Of a stretch of 64,000 nucleotides of DNA, positions 16,401 to 24,510 are shown in pieces. The notes under the pieces are model-generated. The model was not told the origin of the DNA and ran no database searches. It worked only from the letters and a program-made list of their open reading frames with translations. The DNA comes from Winogradskyella psychrotolerans. Its GTDB lineage: Bacteria > Bacteroidota > Bacteroidia > Flavobacteriales > Flavobacteriaceae. Both the position numbers and the translations under genes were made by a program. The stretch covers positions 123,353-187,352 of the forward strand of contig NZ_JAHKPN010000014.1 of assembly GCF_018860545.1 (NCBI RefSeq), written 5' to 3'. The first letter of the stretch is position 1, and every line of letters starts with the position of its first letter.

Positions 16401-18980
16401 AAAGAAAATTATAATGTTGGAGAAACTGCCAAATTAACCTTCCCATCAGGTTCAGAAGGCAGAGCTTTGGTAAGTATAGAAAATGGTTCGGAAGTATTGC
16501 AACAGCAATGGGTAAAAACGAAACCAGGTGAAACGACTATCGACATTCCTGTAACTTCAGAAATGGCACCAAACGTCTTTATCAACATTTCATTATTGCA
16601 ACCGCATGCGATAACGTCTAACGATTTACCAATTCGTTTGTATGGAGTCATTCCGATGATGGTAGAAGATCCAGCAACCAAATTAGAACCTCAAATTAAA
16701 ATGCCAGATGTTATTAGGCCTGAGCAATCTTACGAGATAAAAGTATCTGAAAAGCATAACAAATCTATGACCTATACCATAGCGGTTGTAGAAGAAGGCT
16801 TGTTAGATTTAACACGTTTTAAAACACCAAATGCTTGGGATAGTTTCTATGCACGTGAAGCTTTAGGTGTAAAAACTTGGGACATTTTTGATGATGTTAT
16901 TGGAGCGTATTCAGGAAGTATTGACCAAGTATTCGCGATTGGTGGTGATGGTAGTGCAGCTGCAGGAAAAAACAAAAAAGCCAACCGTTTTAAGCCTGTA
17001 GTGACGTATTTGGGCCCTTTCCTTTTAGATAAAGGTCAAACGAAAACACATCAACTTAAAATGCCAAATTATATTGGTGCAGTAAGAGCTATGGTTGTGG
17101 CAGGAAACAACGCCACAGAAGCTTATGGAAGCGTCGATAAGTCTGTTCAGGTGAAACAACCTTTAATGGTTTTAGCCACGTTACCACGAAAATTGAGTCC
17201 TGGTGAAAAAGTGACATTACCTGTAACAGTTTTTGCTATGGAAGACAAGGTTAAAAACGTGAATTTATCCTTAAAATTAAGCGATGGTATTACTGTAAAA
17301 GGAAACGCGACACAATCTCTTTCATTCGATAAGCCAGATGAAAAAATGGTCTATTTTGAACTGGATGTCACCAAAGCAAAAGGCATCAATACCGTTGAAG
17401 TTATTGCGACAGGACACGGCGAAAAATCAACCTACAAAGTTGAAATCGATGTGGAAAATCCTAATCCTTTTACATCGCGTATTATGGATTATGAATTAGA
17501 AGCCAATGCCACTAAAAACATCGACGTGACCACCTTTGGAGTTGCAGGAACAAATTCGGCAACGGTAGAATTTTCAACCTTACCACCAATGGATTTCACA
17601 GGGAGATTACAATATTTAGTTCGTTATCCTCATGGGTGTTTAGAACAAACCACCTCTGGAGTATTTCCGCAATTATTTTTAGCTGATATATTTGACTTAA
17701 CAGCTCAAAAGAAAAAAGAGATCCAAAGTAATATTGAAAGTGGCATCAAACGTTTAGGGAATTTCCAAAAAGCCAATGGAGGTATGAGTTATTGGATGGG
17801 AGAAAGCACTGCCAATGATTGGAGCACAAGTTATGCTGGCCACTTTATGATTGAAGCGGAGAAGAAAGGCTTTGTTTTACCATTAACGTTTAAAAGCAAT
17901 TGGATTGCCTACCAACAGCAAGCGGCTCGAAACTGGAGACCGAGTTATAAAATCTATCATTCCGATTTAGCACAAGCGTATCGATTATATACCTTGGCTT
18001 TAGCTGGAAGTCCAGATTTAGCAAGCATGAATAGATTGCGTGAGTTTGAAGAAATCTCAAACGAAGCCAAATGGCGATTAGCAGCAGCCTATGCTTTAGC
18101 GGGACAGAAAGAAGCGAGTGATGCCATTTCAAAAACGGCAAATATTAATTTTCAGCCACCAAGATCTAACTATTACACCTATGGTTCAGTAGACAGAAAC
18201 AGAGCCATGGCTTTAGAAACCATGATTATCACTGGCAATCCAAGAGCTAAAGACTTAGCAAAATCTATTGCTAAAGATTTATCGAGTGATAACTGGATGA
18301 GTACGCAAACCACAGCCTACAGTTTATTAGCCATGGGGAAAATGGTGATTAAAAATGGCGGAAAAGATTTAAAACTTTCCTACAGTATAAATGGTAAATC
18401 AGAAACTATAGATACTAAAAATGCCATTGCGCAACGCAGTATTCCGATTGCTGATGGCAGCAATCAAATTACGATTAACAACGCTAAAGATAATTTGGTT
18501 TATGTACGCATTTTAAACTCTGGTAAATTGAAATTAGGCGAAGAATTAGCGGAACAACGTGGCTTTAGTATTTCAACAATTTATAAAGATTTACAAGGCA
18601 ACAGAATTGATGTTAAAACACTACAACAAGGGCAAGATTTTGTAGCGACGGTAAGCATTTCAAACTTAACCAATGATTATGTACACGATGTAGCGTTAAC
18701 GCAGATTTTCCCTTCAGGTTGGGATATTGTAAATACTAGATTTACAGATTTTGGAGATACAATGGTCAGTCAAGCCAGATATACAGATATTAGAGATGAC
18801 CGCGTGAATTTCTATTTTGATATGAATGCCAAGGGAAAATATGGCACTAAAACCTTTACCGTTTTATTAAACGCATCCTACTTAGGCACCTATTATTTAC
18901 CAGGCTCACAAGCTGAAGCCATGTATGATAATGACTATTTGGTGAGAAATAAAGGGGAATGGGTAACGGTTGAGAAATAA
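13407..18980 (+). CDS. Bacterial alpha-2-macroglobulin family lipoprotein
   Basis: An 1857-residue protease-trap protein. It has a lipoprotein signal (Cys 19), an N-terminal Ig-like domain (about 40-130), the A2M_N signature YAERGVWRPGDS (about 634-645), the A2M domain (about 1190-1245) and an intact thioester motif C1411-L-E-Q1414 in RYPHGCLEQTT, followed by the alpha-helical thioester domain with its GGMSYW repeat. Family members trap proteases through a cleavable bait region and a reactive thioester, here presumably in the periplasm. An acidic Asp/Tyr/Glu-rich insert lies at about 455-490. The gene is followed by an SH3-like gene and PBP1C, matching the known A2M-pbpC pairing. Family call is firm. 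Confidence 0.92.
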   Translation: MNIKKHLLLLLILVFVVSCKKTPVETDNIFKYRDYISYTTSGLVSVADPIKISLSDTVNGWEIDKILPTELVKITPHVQGQLKAMNNHTLLFTPDEHLEPATEYTVNVKLNDIYKNVPKTFEEYTFQFKTITPSFNITTQNLQSYSKEWQYIFAQLRSADVISLAEAKKLVSASQNSKSLQLVWNDAAETSKFFEFKIDSINRLVEDSKIDIAWDGSAINAENKGENFIIIPGKNNFTIVNTEVVQSPEQFLSLNFSDPLVKQQNFAGLVSLQGVKNPKYIVDGNVLRVYPDSKLVGDIQVDVFQGIKNTDGFKLKKPFSEPVTFEELKPEVRLISNGSILPNSNELKFNFEAVNLSKVDVRIIKIFEDNVLQFLQDYDLNSGDQYAIKKVGRRIVKETITLIQEEHQNTGKWKAYSIDLSKYLKADPGAIYRVELSFKKEYSLYDCSSNAETTNIDDDDYYDDYYEEGDYASEESTEEEEDLREERYWDNLTYSYRNTNYRWRDRDNPCTESYFNYGNRVVSQNLISSDLGIIAKQGADNTYVFAVTNILTTSPESATKITLYNYQQQELADGITNKEGMLKIDAKHRAAFAIATKGSNVSYIKLHDGMSLSLSKFDVSGNRLQRGLKGYIYAERGVWRPGDSLFLTFMLNDVANKLPKRHPVKLEITDPVGKLVYRKISIDNLNNFYDFTVPTSTDYKTGNYNAKVSVGGATFSKGLKIETVKPNRLKIKIDFENDILTNDKPLQGDLNVTWLHGAPAKNLKAEIKAKFTSTYTSFKGYKDYVFNDPTRTFNSEETNVFEGNLNADGNATINSKLNIGKNAPGMLTAQFLVRAFENGGDFSLDAFTMPYAPYESFVGLQSPKGNNYGSYFTDENHTFDIATVTAQGKPIKREKLEVKVYKVEWRWWWNSSYDNLSSYVSSNYHRPVQTFSVNTDANGKANFKLKIPEDERGRYLIRVVDPVSGHATGRTAYFYKNWWSSNPSSDKEAAKMLVFSTDKENYNVGETAKLTFPSGSEGRALVSIENGSEVLQQQWVKTKPGETTIDIPVTSEMAPNVFINISLLQPHAITSNDLPIRLYGVIPMMVEDPATKLEPQIKMPDVIRPEQSYEIKVSEKHNKSMTYTIAVVEEGLLDLTRFKTPNAWDSFYAREALGVKTWDIFDDVIGAYSGSIDQVFAIGGDGSAAAGKNKKANRFKPVVTYLGPFLLDKGQTKTHQLKMPNYIGAVRAMVVAGNNATEAYGSVDKSVQVKQPLMVLATLPRKLSPGEKVTLPVTVFAMEDKVKNVNLSLKLSDGITVKGNATQSLSFDKPDEKMVYFELDVTKAKGINTVEVIATGHGEKSTYKVEIDVENPNPFTSRIMDYELEANATKNIDVTTFGVAGTNSATVEFSTLPPMDFTGRLQYLVRYPHGCLEQTTSGVFPQLFLADIFDLTAQKKKEIQSNIESGIKRLGNFQKANGGMSYWMGESTANDWSTSYAGHFMIEAEKKGFVLPLTFKSNWIAYQQQAARNWRPSYKIYHSDLAQAYRLYTLALAGSPDLASMNRLREFEEISNEAKWRLAAAYALAGQKEASDAISKTANINFQPPRSNYYTYGSVDRNRAMALETMIITGNPRAKDLAKSIAKDLSSDNWMSTQTTAYSLLAMGKMVIKNGGKDLKLSYSINGKSETIDTKNAIAQRSIPIADGSNQITINNAKDNLVYVRILNSGKLKLGEELAEQRGFSISTIYKDLQGNRIDVKTLQQGQDFVATVSISNLTNDYVHDVALTQIFPSGWDIVNTRFTDFGDTMVSQARYTDIRDDRVNFYFDMNAKGKYGTKTFTVLLNASYLGTYYLPGSQAEAMYDNDYLVRNKGEWVTVEK

Positions 18981-19483
18981 TACTAGGACCTGCATTGTAG
19001 GTCTTAATCAACCCAATTAATAATAATAATAATAATACCTACAAGGTCAAAAGAAGACCTTGCAGAATAAGTCAACACAAATCTCGTCAGTTCGAGTGAT
19101 TCTGACTTTTTCGTCAGAATTGTATCGAGAACCATACAAATTAAAATGTTTCTCGATACAAATTTCAAGCTCAAAAAAGCTTAAAATTCACTCGAAATGA
19201 CAACAGTATAAAAACAGAAACTACTGAAACTAGTTCAGCATAAACTAAAACTTGTCGGTCGACAGACAAGAATCCTAAAATACTATTTAGGTTTTGAATT
19301 CATTTGAAGTATAAAATGTAAATTTTTTGTAATAAACGAGGCATCAAAATCAAGCATAGCCATAGCTATGGTTGATTTTTATAACAAAGTGCAGTGCAAA
19401 AAAGAATATTTTTACCGAATAAATACAAGGTGTAAATGGTATCAAAAAACCGCTATTAATGTTTAACCCAAAAACAAAAAATT
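18981..19483. other. 503-bp gap rich in inverted repeats
   Basis: No gene is seen between the alpha-2-macroglobulin and SH3-like genes. The gap holds a GACCT/AGGTC hairpin just after the stop (18987-19003), a short (AAT)n run (about 19018-19036), a CAAGGTC/GACCTTG hairpin (19044-19065), the large nested repeat at 19086-19201, and a small GTCG-centred palindrome near 19255. The AT-rich end (19300-19483) should carry the promoter of the SH3-like gene, which I cannot place. Confidence 0.55.
19086..19201. repeat. Nested inverted-repeat intergenic element
   Basis: The outer arms are GTCAGTTCGAGTGA (19086-19099) and TCACTCGAAATGAC (19188-19201), complementary with one mismatch. Inside are ATTCTGAC/GTCAGAAT (19099-19120), TGTATCGAGAA/TTCTCGATACA (19121-19160) and a weaker AAGC/GCTT stem. 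The whole can fold as a multi-branched structure. It resembles the dispersed GTTCGAGTGA-type repeats of Flavobacteriaceae. Confidence 0.7.
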
Positions 19484-20335
19484 ATGAACAATTTAAAACA
19501 GATTTTAGCGATTGTAATGTTATTAAGTGTAACAGCAGTAACAGCTCAACAAACGGCATATGTTGCCGCAGAAAGTGGATTATCTCTTAGAGACCAACCC
19601 GACGTCAACGGAAAAATGTTAAGCAAATTGGCGTACGGACAAGCCATAGGTGTATTAGAAAAAACTAATAATAAACTTGTAGTCCTCGATGGTGGTAAAA
19701 AAGTCAGCGGCGAATGGGTAAAAGTTAAAACCCGAAACCATATTGGTTATGTGTTTAATGGCTATTTATCGTCAACAAAAATTGCTAAAACTATTCGATT
19801 GGACTTAGATAAATTGAATATTGAAATAAAAAAACTAGCCACAAGCGACTACAAAAGAACACACAATTTAAAACAGCAAGATTCCACAACAATCAATGTG
19901 GACATAGGTGCATCACCTGAAAGAAAACAAATTGTTTTAGTTGATAATGATTATAAACATGTGAGCATTTTTCAACGTTACGAAAACAGCATTTCATTTA
20001 TGAGTGCAGATGCGCAATGTGATGCTCAAGATTGGAAACATTTTGATTTGGAATGGAAACCACTAAAGCAAATAACCGCTAATACATTTGAAACTTTAGC
20101 CTATACAGAAAACGATTGGAAGCACTTTATTGATACCTCAATTGAAGATTTAAAAGCGGAAGTTATTGACCAATGCGGAGAAGATTGGTTAAATTATTTT
20201 AAGACCATAAAAAAGGTAAAGAACCATCCTGTTAGTGTTGCTACAAATCGTGTATTTCTTAAAGTTATATTGACAGATTTTGAAGACAATATTACTGAAA
20301 AGATTATTGAATTTAAAATCCCAAAAGATTCTTAA
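19484..20335 (+). CDS. Secreted protein with bacterial SH3-like domain
   Basis: A 283-residue protein with a signal peptide (cleavage near VTAQQ, residue 22). Residues about 25-100 form a bacterial SH3 (SH3b) domain: SGLSLRDQPDVNGKMLSKL, GQAIGVLE and HIGYVFNGYLSS. The remaining about 180 residues are unassigned and contain several tryptophans in DWKHF repeats. SH3b domains often bind peptidoglycan, which would suit its position between the alpha-2-macroglobulin and PBP1C genes, but that link is inferred. A strong terminator follows 7 nt after its stop. Confidence 0.75.
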   Translation: MNNLKQILAIVMLLSVTAVTAQQTAYVAAESGLSLRDQPDVNGKMLSKLAYGQAIGVLEKTNNKLVVLDGGKKVSGEWVKVKTRNHIGYVFNGYLSSTKIAKTIRLDLDKLNIEIKKLATSDYKRTHNLKQQDSTTINVDIGASPERKQIVLVDNDYKHVSIFQRYENSISFMSADAQCDAQDWKHFDLEWKPLKQITANTFETLAYTENDWKHFIDTSIEDLKAEVIDQCGEDWLNYFKTIKKVKNHPVSVATNRVFLKVILTDFEDNITEKIIEFKIPKDS

Positions 20336-20342
20336 GACACCT

Positions 20343-20387
20343 AAAGATCTGCAAGATTTAAACCATCTTGTAGGTCTTTTTTTAATA
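20343..20387 (+). terminator. Strong terminator between the SH3-like gene and PBP1C
   Basis: A 15-bp stem (20343-20357 with 20365-20379, two G:U pairs) and 7-nt loop, followed by a T-run (20377-20383). The PBP1C start codon is only about 12 nt further on, so the promoter for PBP1C must overlap this hairpin or PBP1C depends on read-through. Confidence 0.85.
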
Positions 20388-20395
20388 TTAAATCG

Positions 20396-22744
20396 TTGAA
20401 CTTAATTAACCATATAAAACGTAATAAAATAAAATGGACAATAGTCGCAGTACTTGTTGTGGCTTATTATATCTGTTTGCCAAAAGAATTATTTAAAGAC
20501 CCTACAGCAACTGTAATTACAAGTGAGTCCGACGAATTATTAGGAGCTCTAATTGCAGAAGATGGGCAATGGCGATTTCCGGTAAGTGATAGTATCCCAG
20601 AAAAATTTAAGGTTTGTATTCTTCAATTTGAAGATGAATACTTTTACAACCATCCTGGATTTAATCCAATTTCCATATTTAAAGCCTTAAAAGATAATTT
20701 GAGTTCTGGTACTGTAAAACGAGGCGGCAGTACAATTACACAACAAGTCATTCGACTATCTCGACAAGGACAATCGCGGACCTATATTGAAAAATTTAAA
20801 GAATTGATTCTAGCGACACGTTTAGAATTTAGATTGTCTAAAGATGACATTTTAAACCTTTACGCTAGCTATGCTCCATTTGGAGGTAATGTAGTTGGTA
20901 TTGATGCCGCGTCTTGGCGTTACTTTAACCGAAATGCGTCAAATTTATCTTGGGCCGAAACTGCCACTTTAGCGGTTTTACCCAATGCACCAGGTTTAAT
21001 TTATCCAGGTAAAAATCAAAAACTACTGTTAGATAAGCGCAATCGCTTGTTGAAAAAACTTTATGATAATGAAACTATAGATAAAATAACTTATGAGTTA
21101 TCTATCGCTGAAGGCCTTCCCCAAAAACCATATCCACTACCTCAAATAGCTCCACATTTATTACAAAAAATAGCTAAAACACATAAAGGAGAACGGATAA
21201 AAACGAGCATAAAAATCGATTTACAAGAACAAGCTAACGCGATTGTAAAACAACATTATGATTTATTGAAGCAAAATGAAATACATAATCTTTCCGTTTT
21301 AGTTTTAGATGTAAAAACAAGAGAAGTTCTCACTTATATAGGAAATTCACCGACAGACAAAACACATCAAAACAGCGTAGATATTATTGATAAACCCAGA
21401 AGTACAGGTAGCATATTAAAACCTTTTTTATATGCTGCGATGCTTGATGCTGGCGATTTATTACCAAACACTTTAGTAGCAGATGTGCCCACACAATTCG
21501 GTAGCTACCAACCTGAGAATTACAACCAAACCTACGACGGAGCAGTACACGCCAATGAAGCCTTATCACGCTCGTTAAATGTCCCTATGGTTCGCATGCT
21601 TCAAGAATTTGGGCTCGACCGTTTTTATCATTACCTCAAAGCACTTAAACTTAAAGACTTAAAATACAATGCAAATCATTACGGATTGTCCTTGGTGCTT
21701 GGAGGTGCAGAAAGTAACCTCTGGGATTTATGTAAAAGTTATGCTGCCATGGCATCGACTTTAAATCATTTTAACGCTAATTCTAGTCAATATTTTACAA
21801 ATGAATTTTGTGAACCGATATATAATTCTAATCAAACAATTGACTTCGGAACACTTACCTCCGAAAAAGAAGTTTTTGATGCCGCTTCTATCTATCTCAC
21901 CTTTGAAAGCATGAAACAGGTGAACCGACCAGAGAGCGATGACAGTTGGGAATACTATGATTCTTCACAAGACATTGCATGGAAAACCGGGACCAGTTTT
22001 GGATTTAGAGATGCTTGGGCCATTGGTACTACAAAAGATTATGTGGTTGGCGTTTGGGTTGGTAATGCTGATGGCGAAGGCAGACCAGGTTTGGTAGGTG
22101 TGCAAACTGCAGCACCAATTTTATTTGAAGTTTTCGACTTACTGCCAAAAAGCGATTGGTTTGCTAAACCCTATGATGAAATGCTTGAGGTGAGTATCTG
22201 TAAAAAAAGTGGTTATAGAGCGTCTTCGGTTTGTGATGATACAGAAATGAAATACATACAAGCCAGTGGTCAGAAAACGGGACCTTGTCCGTTTCACAAA
22301 TTGGTACATTTGGATACTTCAAAACGTTATCAGGTAAACTCGTCTTGCGAAGCTGTTTCAAACATTACAACGACATCTTGGTTTATACTTCCTCCTTCAC
22401 AAGCCTATTATTTTAAAACTAAAAATCCGTATTATAAAGTATTGCCTCCTTTTAGAGCAGATTGTATAGAATCATCTGGAATTTCTATGGAATTTATTTA
22501 CCCTCATCAGCAAAGCATTATCTATCTACCCAAAGGATTTGATGGTAAAACCAATGAATTAATTTTAAAAGTAGCCCATTCGAAACCTGAATTAGAATTG
22601 TATTGGTATATTGATGAACACTACATTGGACTCACTAAAGATATTCATGACATGGCAGTTTTACCCAGTCCTGGAGAACATATGATTACGATTACGGATG
22701 AACTTGGAAACACCCTGAAACATAAAATTACGATTTCAGAGTAA
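20396..22744 (+). CDS. pbpC: Penicillin-binding protein 1C (bifunctional peptidoglycan synthase)
   Basis: A 782-residue inner membrane protein with one N-terminal anchor (about 12-29). The glycosyltransferase 51 domain shows catalytic E79 in EDEYFYNHPG and RGGSTITQQ (109-117). The transpeptidase domain shows S339-I-L-K342, SLN (393-395) and KTGT (530-533). A C-terminal BiPBP_C Ig-like domain (about 690-782) marks the PBP1C class, which polymerises and crosslinks peptidoglycan. The start is a TTG at 20396; no ATG precedes the membrane anchor. It lies downstream of the alpha-2-macroglobulin gene as in many proteobacteria, but with an SH3-like gene and a terminator between. Confidence 0.93.
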   Translation: MNLINHIKRNKIKWTIVAVLVVAYYICLPKELFKDPTATVITSESDELLGALIAEDGQWRFPVSDSIPEKFKVCILQFEDEYFYNHPGFNPISIFKALKDNLSSGTVKRGGSTITQQVIRLSRQGQSRTYIEKFKELILATRLEFRLSKDDILNLYASYAPFGGNVVGIDAASWRYFNRNASNLSWAETATLAVLPNAPGLIYPGKNQKLLLDKRNRLLKKLYDNETIDKITYELSIAEGLPQKPYPLPQIAPHLLQKIAKTHKGERIKTSIKIDLQEQANAIVKQHYDLLKQNEIHNLSVLVLDVKTREVLTYIGNSPTDKTHQNSVDIIDKPRSTGSILKPFLYAAMLDAGDLLPNTLVADVPTQFGSYQPENYNQTYDGAVHANEALSRSLNVPMVRMLQEFGLDRFYHYLKALKLKDLKYNANHYGLSLVLGGAESNLWDLCKSYAAMASTLNHFNANSSQYFTNEFCEPIYNSNQTIDFGTLTSEKEVFDAASIYLTFESMKQVNRPESDDSWEYYDSSQDIAWKTGTSFGFRDAWAIGTTKDYVVGVWVGNADGEGRPGLVGVQTAAPILFEVFDLLPKSDWFAKPYDEMLEVSICKKSGYRASSVCDDTEMKYIQASGQKTGPCPFHKLVHLDTSKRYQVNSSCEAVSNITTTSWFILPPSQAYYFKTKNPYYKVLPPFRADCIESSGISMEFIYPHQQSIIYLPKGFDGKTNELILKVAHSKPELELYWYIDEHYIGLTKDIHDMAVLPSPGEHMITITDELGNTLKHKITISE

Positions 22745-22765
22745 TCACATTCACTCGTAAATCCC

Positions 22766-22773
22766 TATTTTTG
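22766..22773 (+). promoter_or_regulatory. Promoter -7 box (TATTTTTG)
   Basis: It matches the Bacteroidota -7 consensus TAnnTTTG, 24 nt before the ATG at 22798. I see no convincing -33 TTTG. Confidence 0.35.
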
Positions 22774-22797
22774 CAGAAATAAATCAACTTATTACAT

Positions 22798-23235
22798 ATG
22801 GAAATTGTTCAATTTATACATTCAAAATGGGCTTATCTCGTTTTATTAGTTTTAGTCCTTGCAACATTTAACGCACTTATTAAATTTTTTGGAGACAAAG
22901 AATTTGACGCCAAAGATTTTAGAATTTCATTGTTCGCGTTAATTACAATGCATATCCAATTGTTAATTGGTATAGTATTGTTTTTCATGAAAGACTATTT
23001 TTCTGTAATTGAACAAGTTGGTGGCATGGGAGAAGTAATGGGCAACAAGGCTTTACGAAACTTAATTGTTGAGCACCCTCTAACGATGATTATAGCCATA
23101 ACTTTAGTCACTATAGGCTATTCAAAACACAAGAAGAAATTAACATCTAAACCAAAATTTAAGATGCTAGCTATATTTTATACGTTGGCTTTAGTATTAG
23201 TTTTAGCTAAAATCCCATGGAGCCTTTGGTTTTAA
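22798..23235 (+). CDS. Small four-helix integral membrane protein
   Basis: A 145-residue protein with four predicted membrane helices (about 12-28, 45-63, 93-108, 124-140). Histidines occur in or next to helices (H9, H52, H92), an arrangement that could suit heme binding, and relatives are sometimes labelled cytochrome b in Bacteroidota; I cannot confirm heme ligation from sequence alone. It stands alone with its own promoter-like box and a shared bidirectional terminator. Function uncertain. Confidence 0.6.
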   Translation: MEIVQFIHSKWAYLVLLVLVLATFNALIKFFGDKEFDAKDFRISLFALITMHIQLLIGIVLFFMKDYFSVIEQVGGMGEVMGNKALRNLIVEHPLTMIIAITLVTIGYSKHKKKLTSKPKFKMLAIFYTLALVLVLAKIPWSLWF

Positions 23236-23252
23236 ACTTCAAATTTTGATAT

Positions 23253-23290
23253 AAAAAAAGCGTGTAGAATTAGTTCTACACGCTTTTTTT
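23253..23290. terminator. Bidirectional terminator
   Basis: A perfect 17-bp stem (AAAAAAAGCGTGTAGAA and its complement) with a 4-nt loop and A/T runs on both sides, between two convergent genes ending at 23235 (+) and 23321 (-). Confidence 0.88.
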
Positions 23291-23320
23291 ATTATTCAAT
23301 TGAATGCCTTAATTGTGACG

Positions 23321-24373
23321 CTATTCTTCTTTAATTAAATAGATATATACCGGAAAGTGATCACTATACCCTCCCGAAAGTCCTGCATCAATCATTCTTA
23401 AAGGATACCCTTTATAACGTCCTTCTTTATTTGTTAAATACGACTTATTAAAGATGCCTGCCTTATAAAATCTAAATGAAGAATAATCTTTTTCTAAAAA
23501 AGGTTGTGTAAACGCAATCATATCAAATAAACTCCAAGCATCTCTATAACCTGTTGTACCAAGCCCCATTTTTTTGTATTGGTTTTCATAAGGGTTATAA
23601 ATGCCTTTTAATTTTACATCTTCCTTATCAGCCTCAGTTTTTAAGGCCTTTTTCATACTATCATTAGTTGGGTTATCGTTAAAATCTCCCATTGTAAGAA
23701 CTTTAGCGTAAGGATCTATAGATTGTAAAGAATCTATAATACGCTTGTTTAATTTTCCGGCTGCAACACGTTTAAACCTACTTCTTGCTTCACCTCCACT
23801 TCGTGATGGCCAGTGATTAACAATCACATGTATTAAATCTCCATCTAATTTACCACTAACTAATAATTGGTCTCTAGTATAAACACGTTCTCTTGTTGAA
23901 TCGTCATAAATAAGTAACTCATGCGAGCTTGAATCAATAGGTTTGAAGAGGGCTTTTTGATAGAGTAACGCAACATCAATTCCTCTTTTATCTGGTGAAT
24001 CAAAATGGATAATACCATAATCCTTTTGTAACAATTCTGGCTCGTTAACTAAATCTACTAGCACTTGTCGGTTTTCAACTTCAGATACTCCAATAATTGC
24101 AGGGGTGTTCTTTGTGTCGGCATGACCAATATCTGCTACGACCTTTGCCATATTATGAAGCTTTCTCTTATAAGCTTCTGCTCTAAGAGATTCATTCAAT
24201 TCCATAATAGGACTTGCCTCATCATACTTGGTAGTATCATTGATGGTGTCAAATAAATTCTCTAGATTATAAAATGCTACTGTATGAATTTTATACTTTT
24301 TCTTTTCCTGAGCATTAACACTCATTAATACCAAAACAAATAATACTAATAGAGGATGTTTAATTTTTTTCAT
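23321..24373 (-). CDS. Secreted endonuclease/exonuclease/phosphatase-fold protein
   Basis: A 350-residue protein with a signal peptide (about 21 residues, ending VNAQ). Family motifs of the metal-dependent EEP (DNase I-like) fold are all visible: NLENLFD, EVENRQVL (metal-binding Glu), GIDVALLY, NHWPSRSGG (catalytic His), TMGDFNDNPTND and the terminal SDHFPVYIY. The enzyme should hydrolyse phosphodiester or phosphomonoester bonds outside the cytoplasm. It is divergent from a TonB receptor plus DUF5689 lipoprotein, a neighbourhood that suggests nucleic acid or phosphoester use. The exact substrate is not known. Confidence 0.87.
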   Translation of the reverse strand: MKKIKHPLLVLFVLVLMSVNAQEKKKYKIHTVAFYNLENLFDTINDTTKYDEASPIMELNESLRAEAYKRKLHNMAKVVADIGHADTKNTPAIIGVSEVENRQVLVDLVNEPELLQKDYGIIHFDSPDKRGIDVALLYQKALFKPIDSSSHELLIYDDSTRERVYTRDQLLVSGKLDGDLIHVIVNHWPSRSGGEARSRFKRVAAGKLNKRIIDSLQSIDPYAKVLTMGDFNDNPTNDSMKKALKTEADKEDVKLKGIYNPYENQYKKMGLGTTGYRDAWSLFDMIAFTQPFLEKDYSSFRFYKAGIFNKSYLTNKEGRYKGYPLRMIDAGLSGGYSDHFPVYIYLIKEE

Positions 24374-24446
24374 TGAGTCGATGTTATATTAACATTAATT
24401 ACTTTACAAAACTTAAGCCAAAAGTAGATATTTATTATAAATAATG

Positions 24447-24454
24447 TAAATTTG
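24447..24454 (+). promoter_or_regulatory. Promoter -7 box (TAAATTTG) of the receptor operon
   Basis: It matches TAnnTTTG and lies 57 nt before the start of the TonB receptor gene. The -33 element is unclear. Confidence 0.35.
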
Positions 24455-24510
24455 CGAGCCTTAAATAACTTTTATTTAATGCACAAAGACAATTAACATT
24501 AAAATTAGGT

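Noticed and set aside
19018..19036. (AAT)n microsatellite considered as a phase-variation tract
   Set aside because: It is intergenic, about 480 bp from the next start codon and not placed between promoter elements that I can identify.
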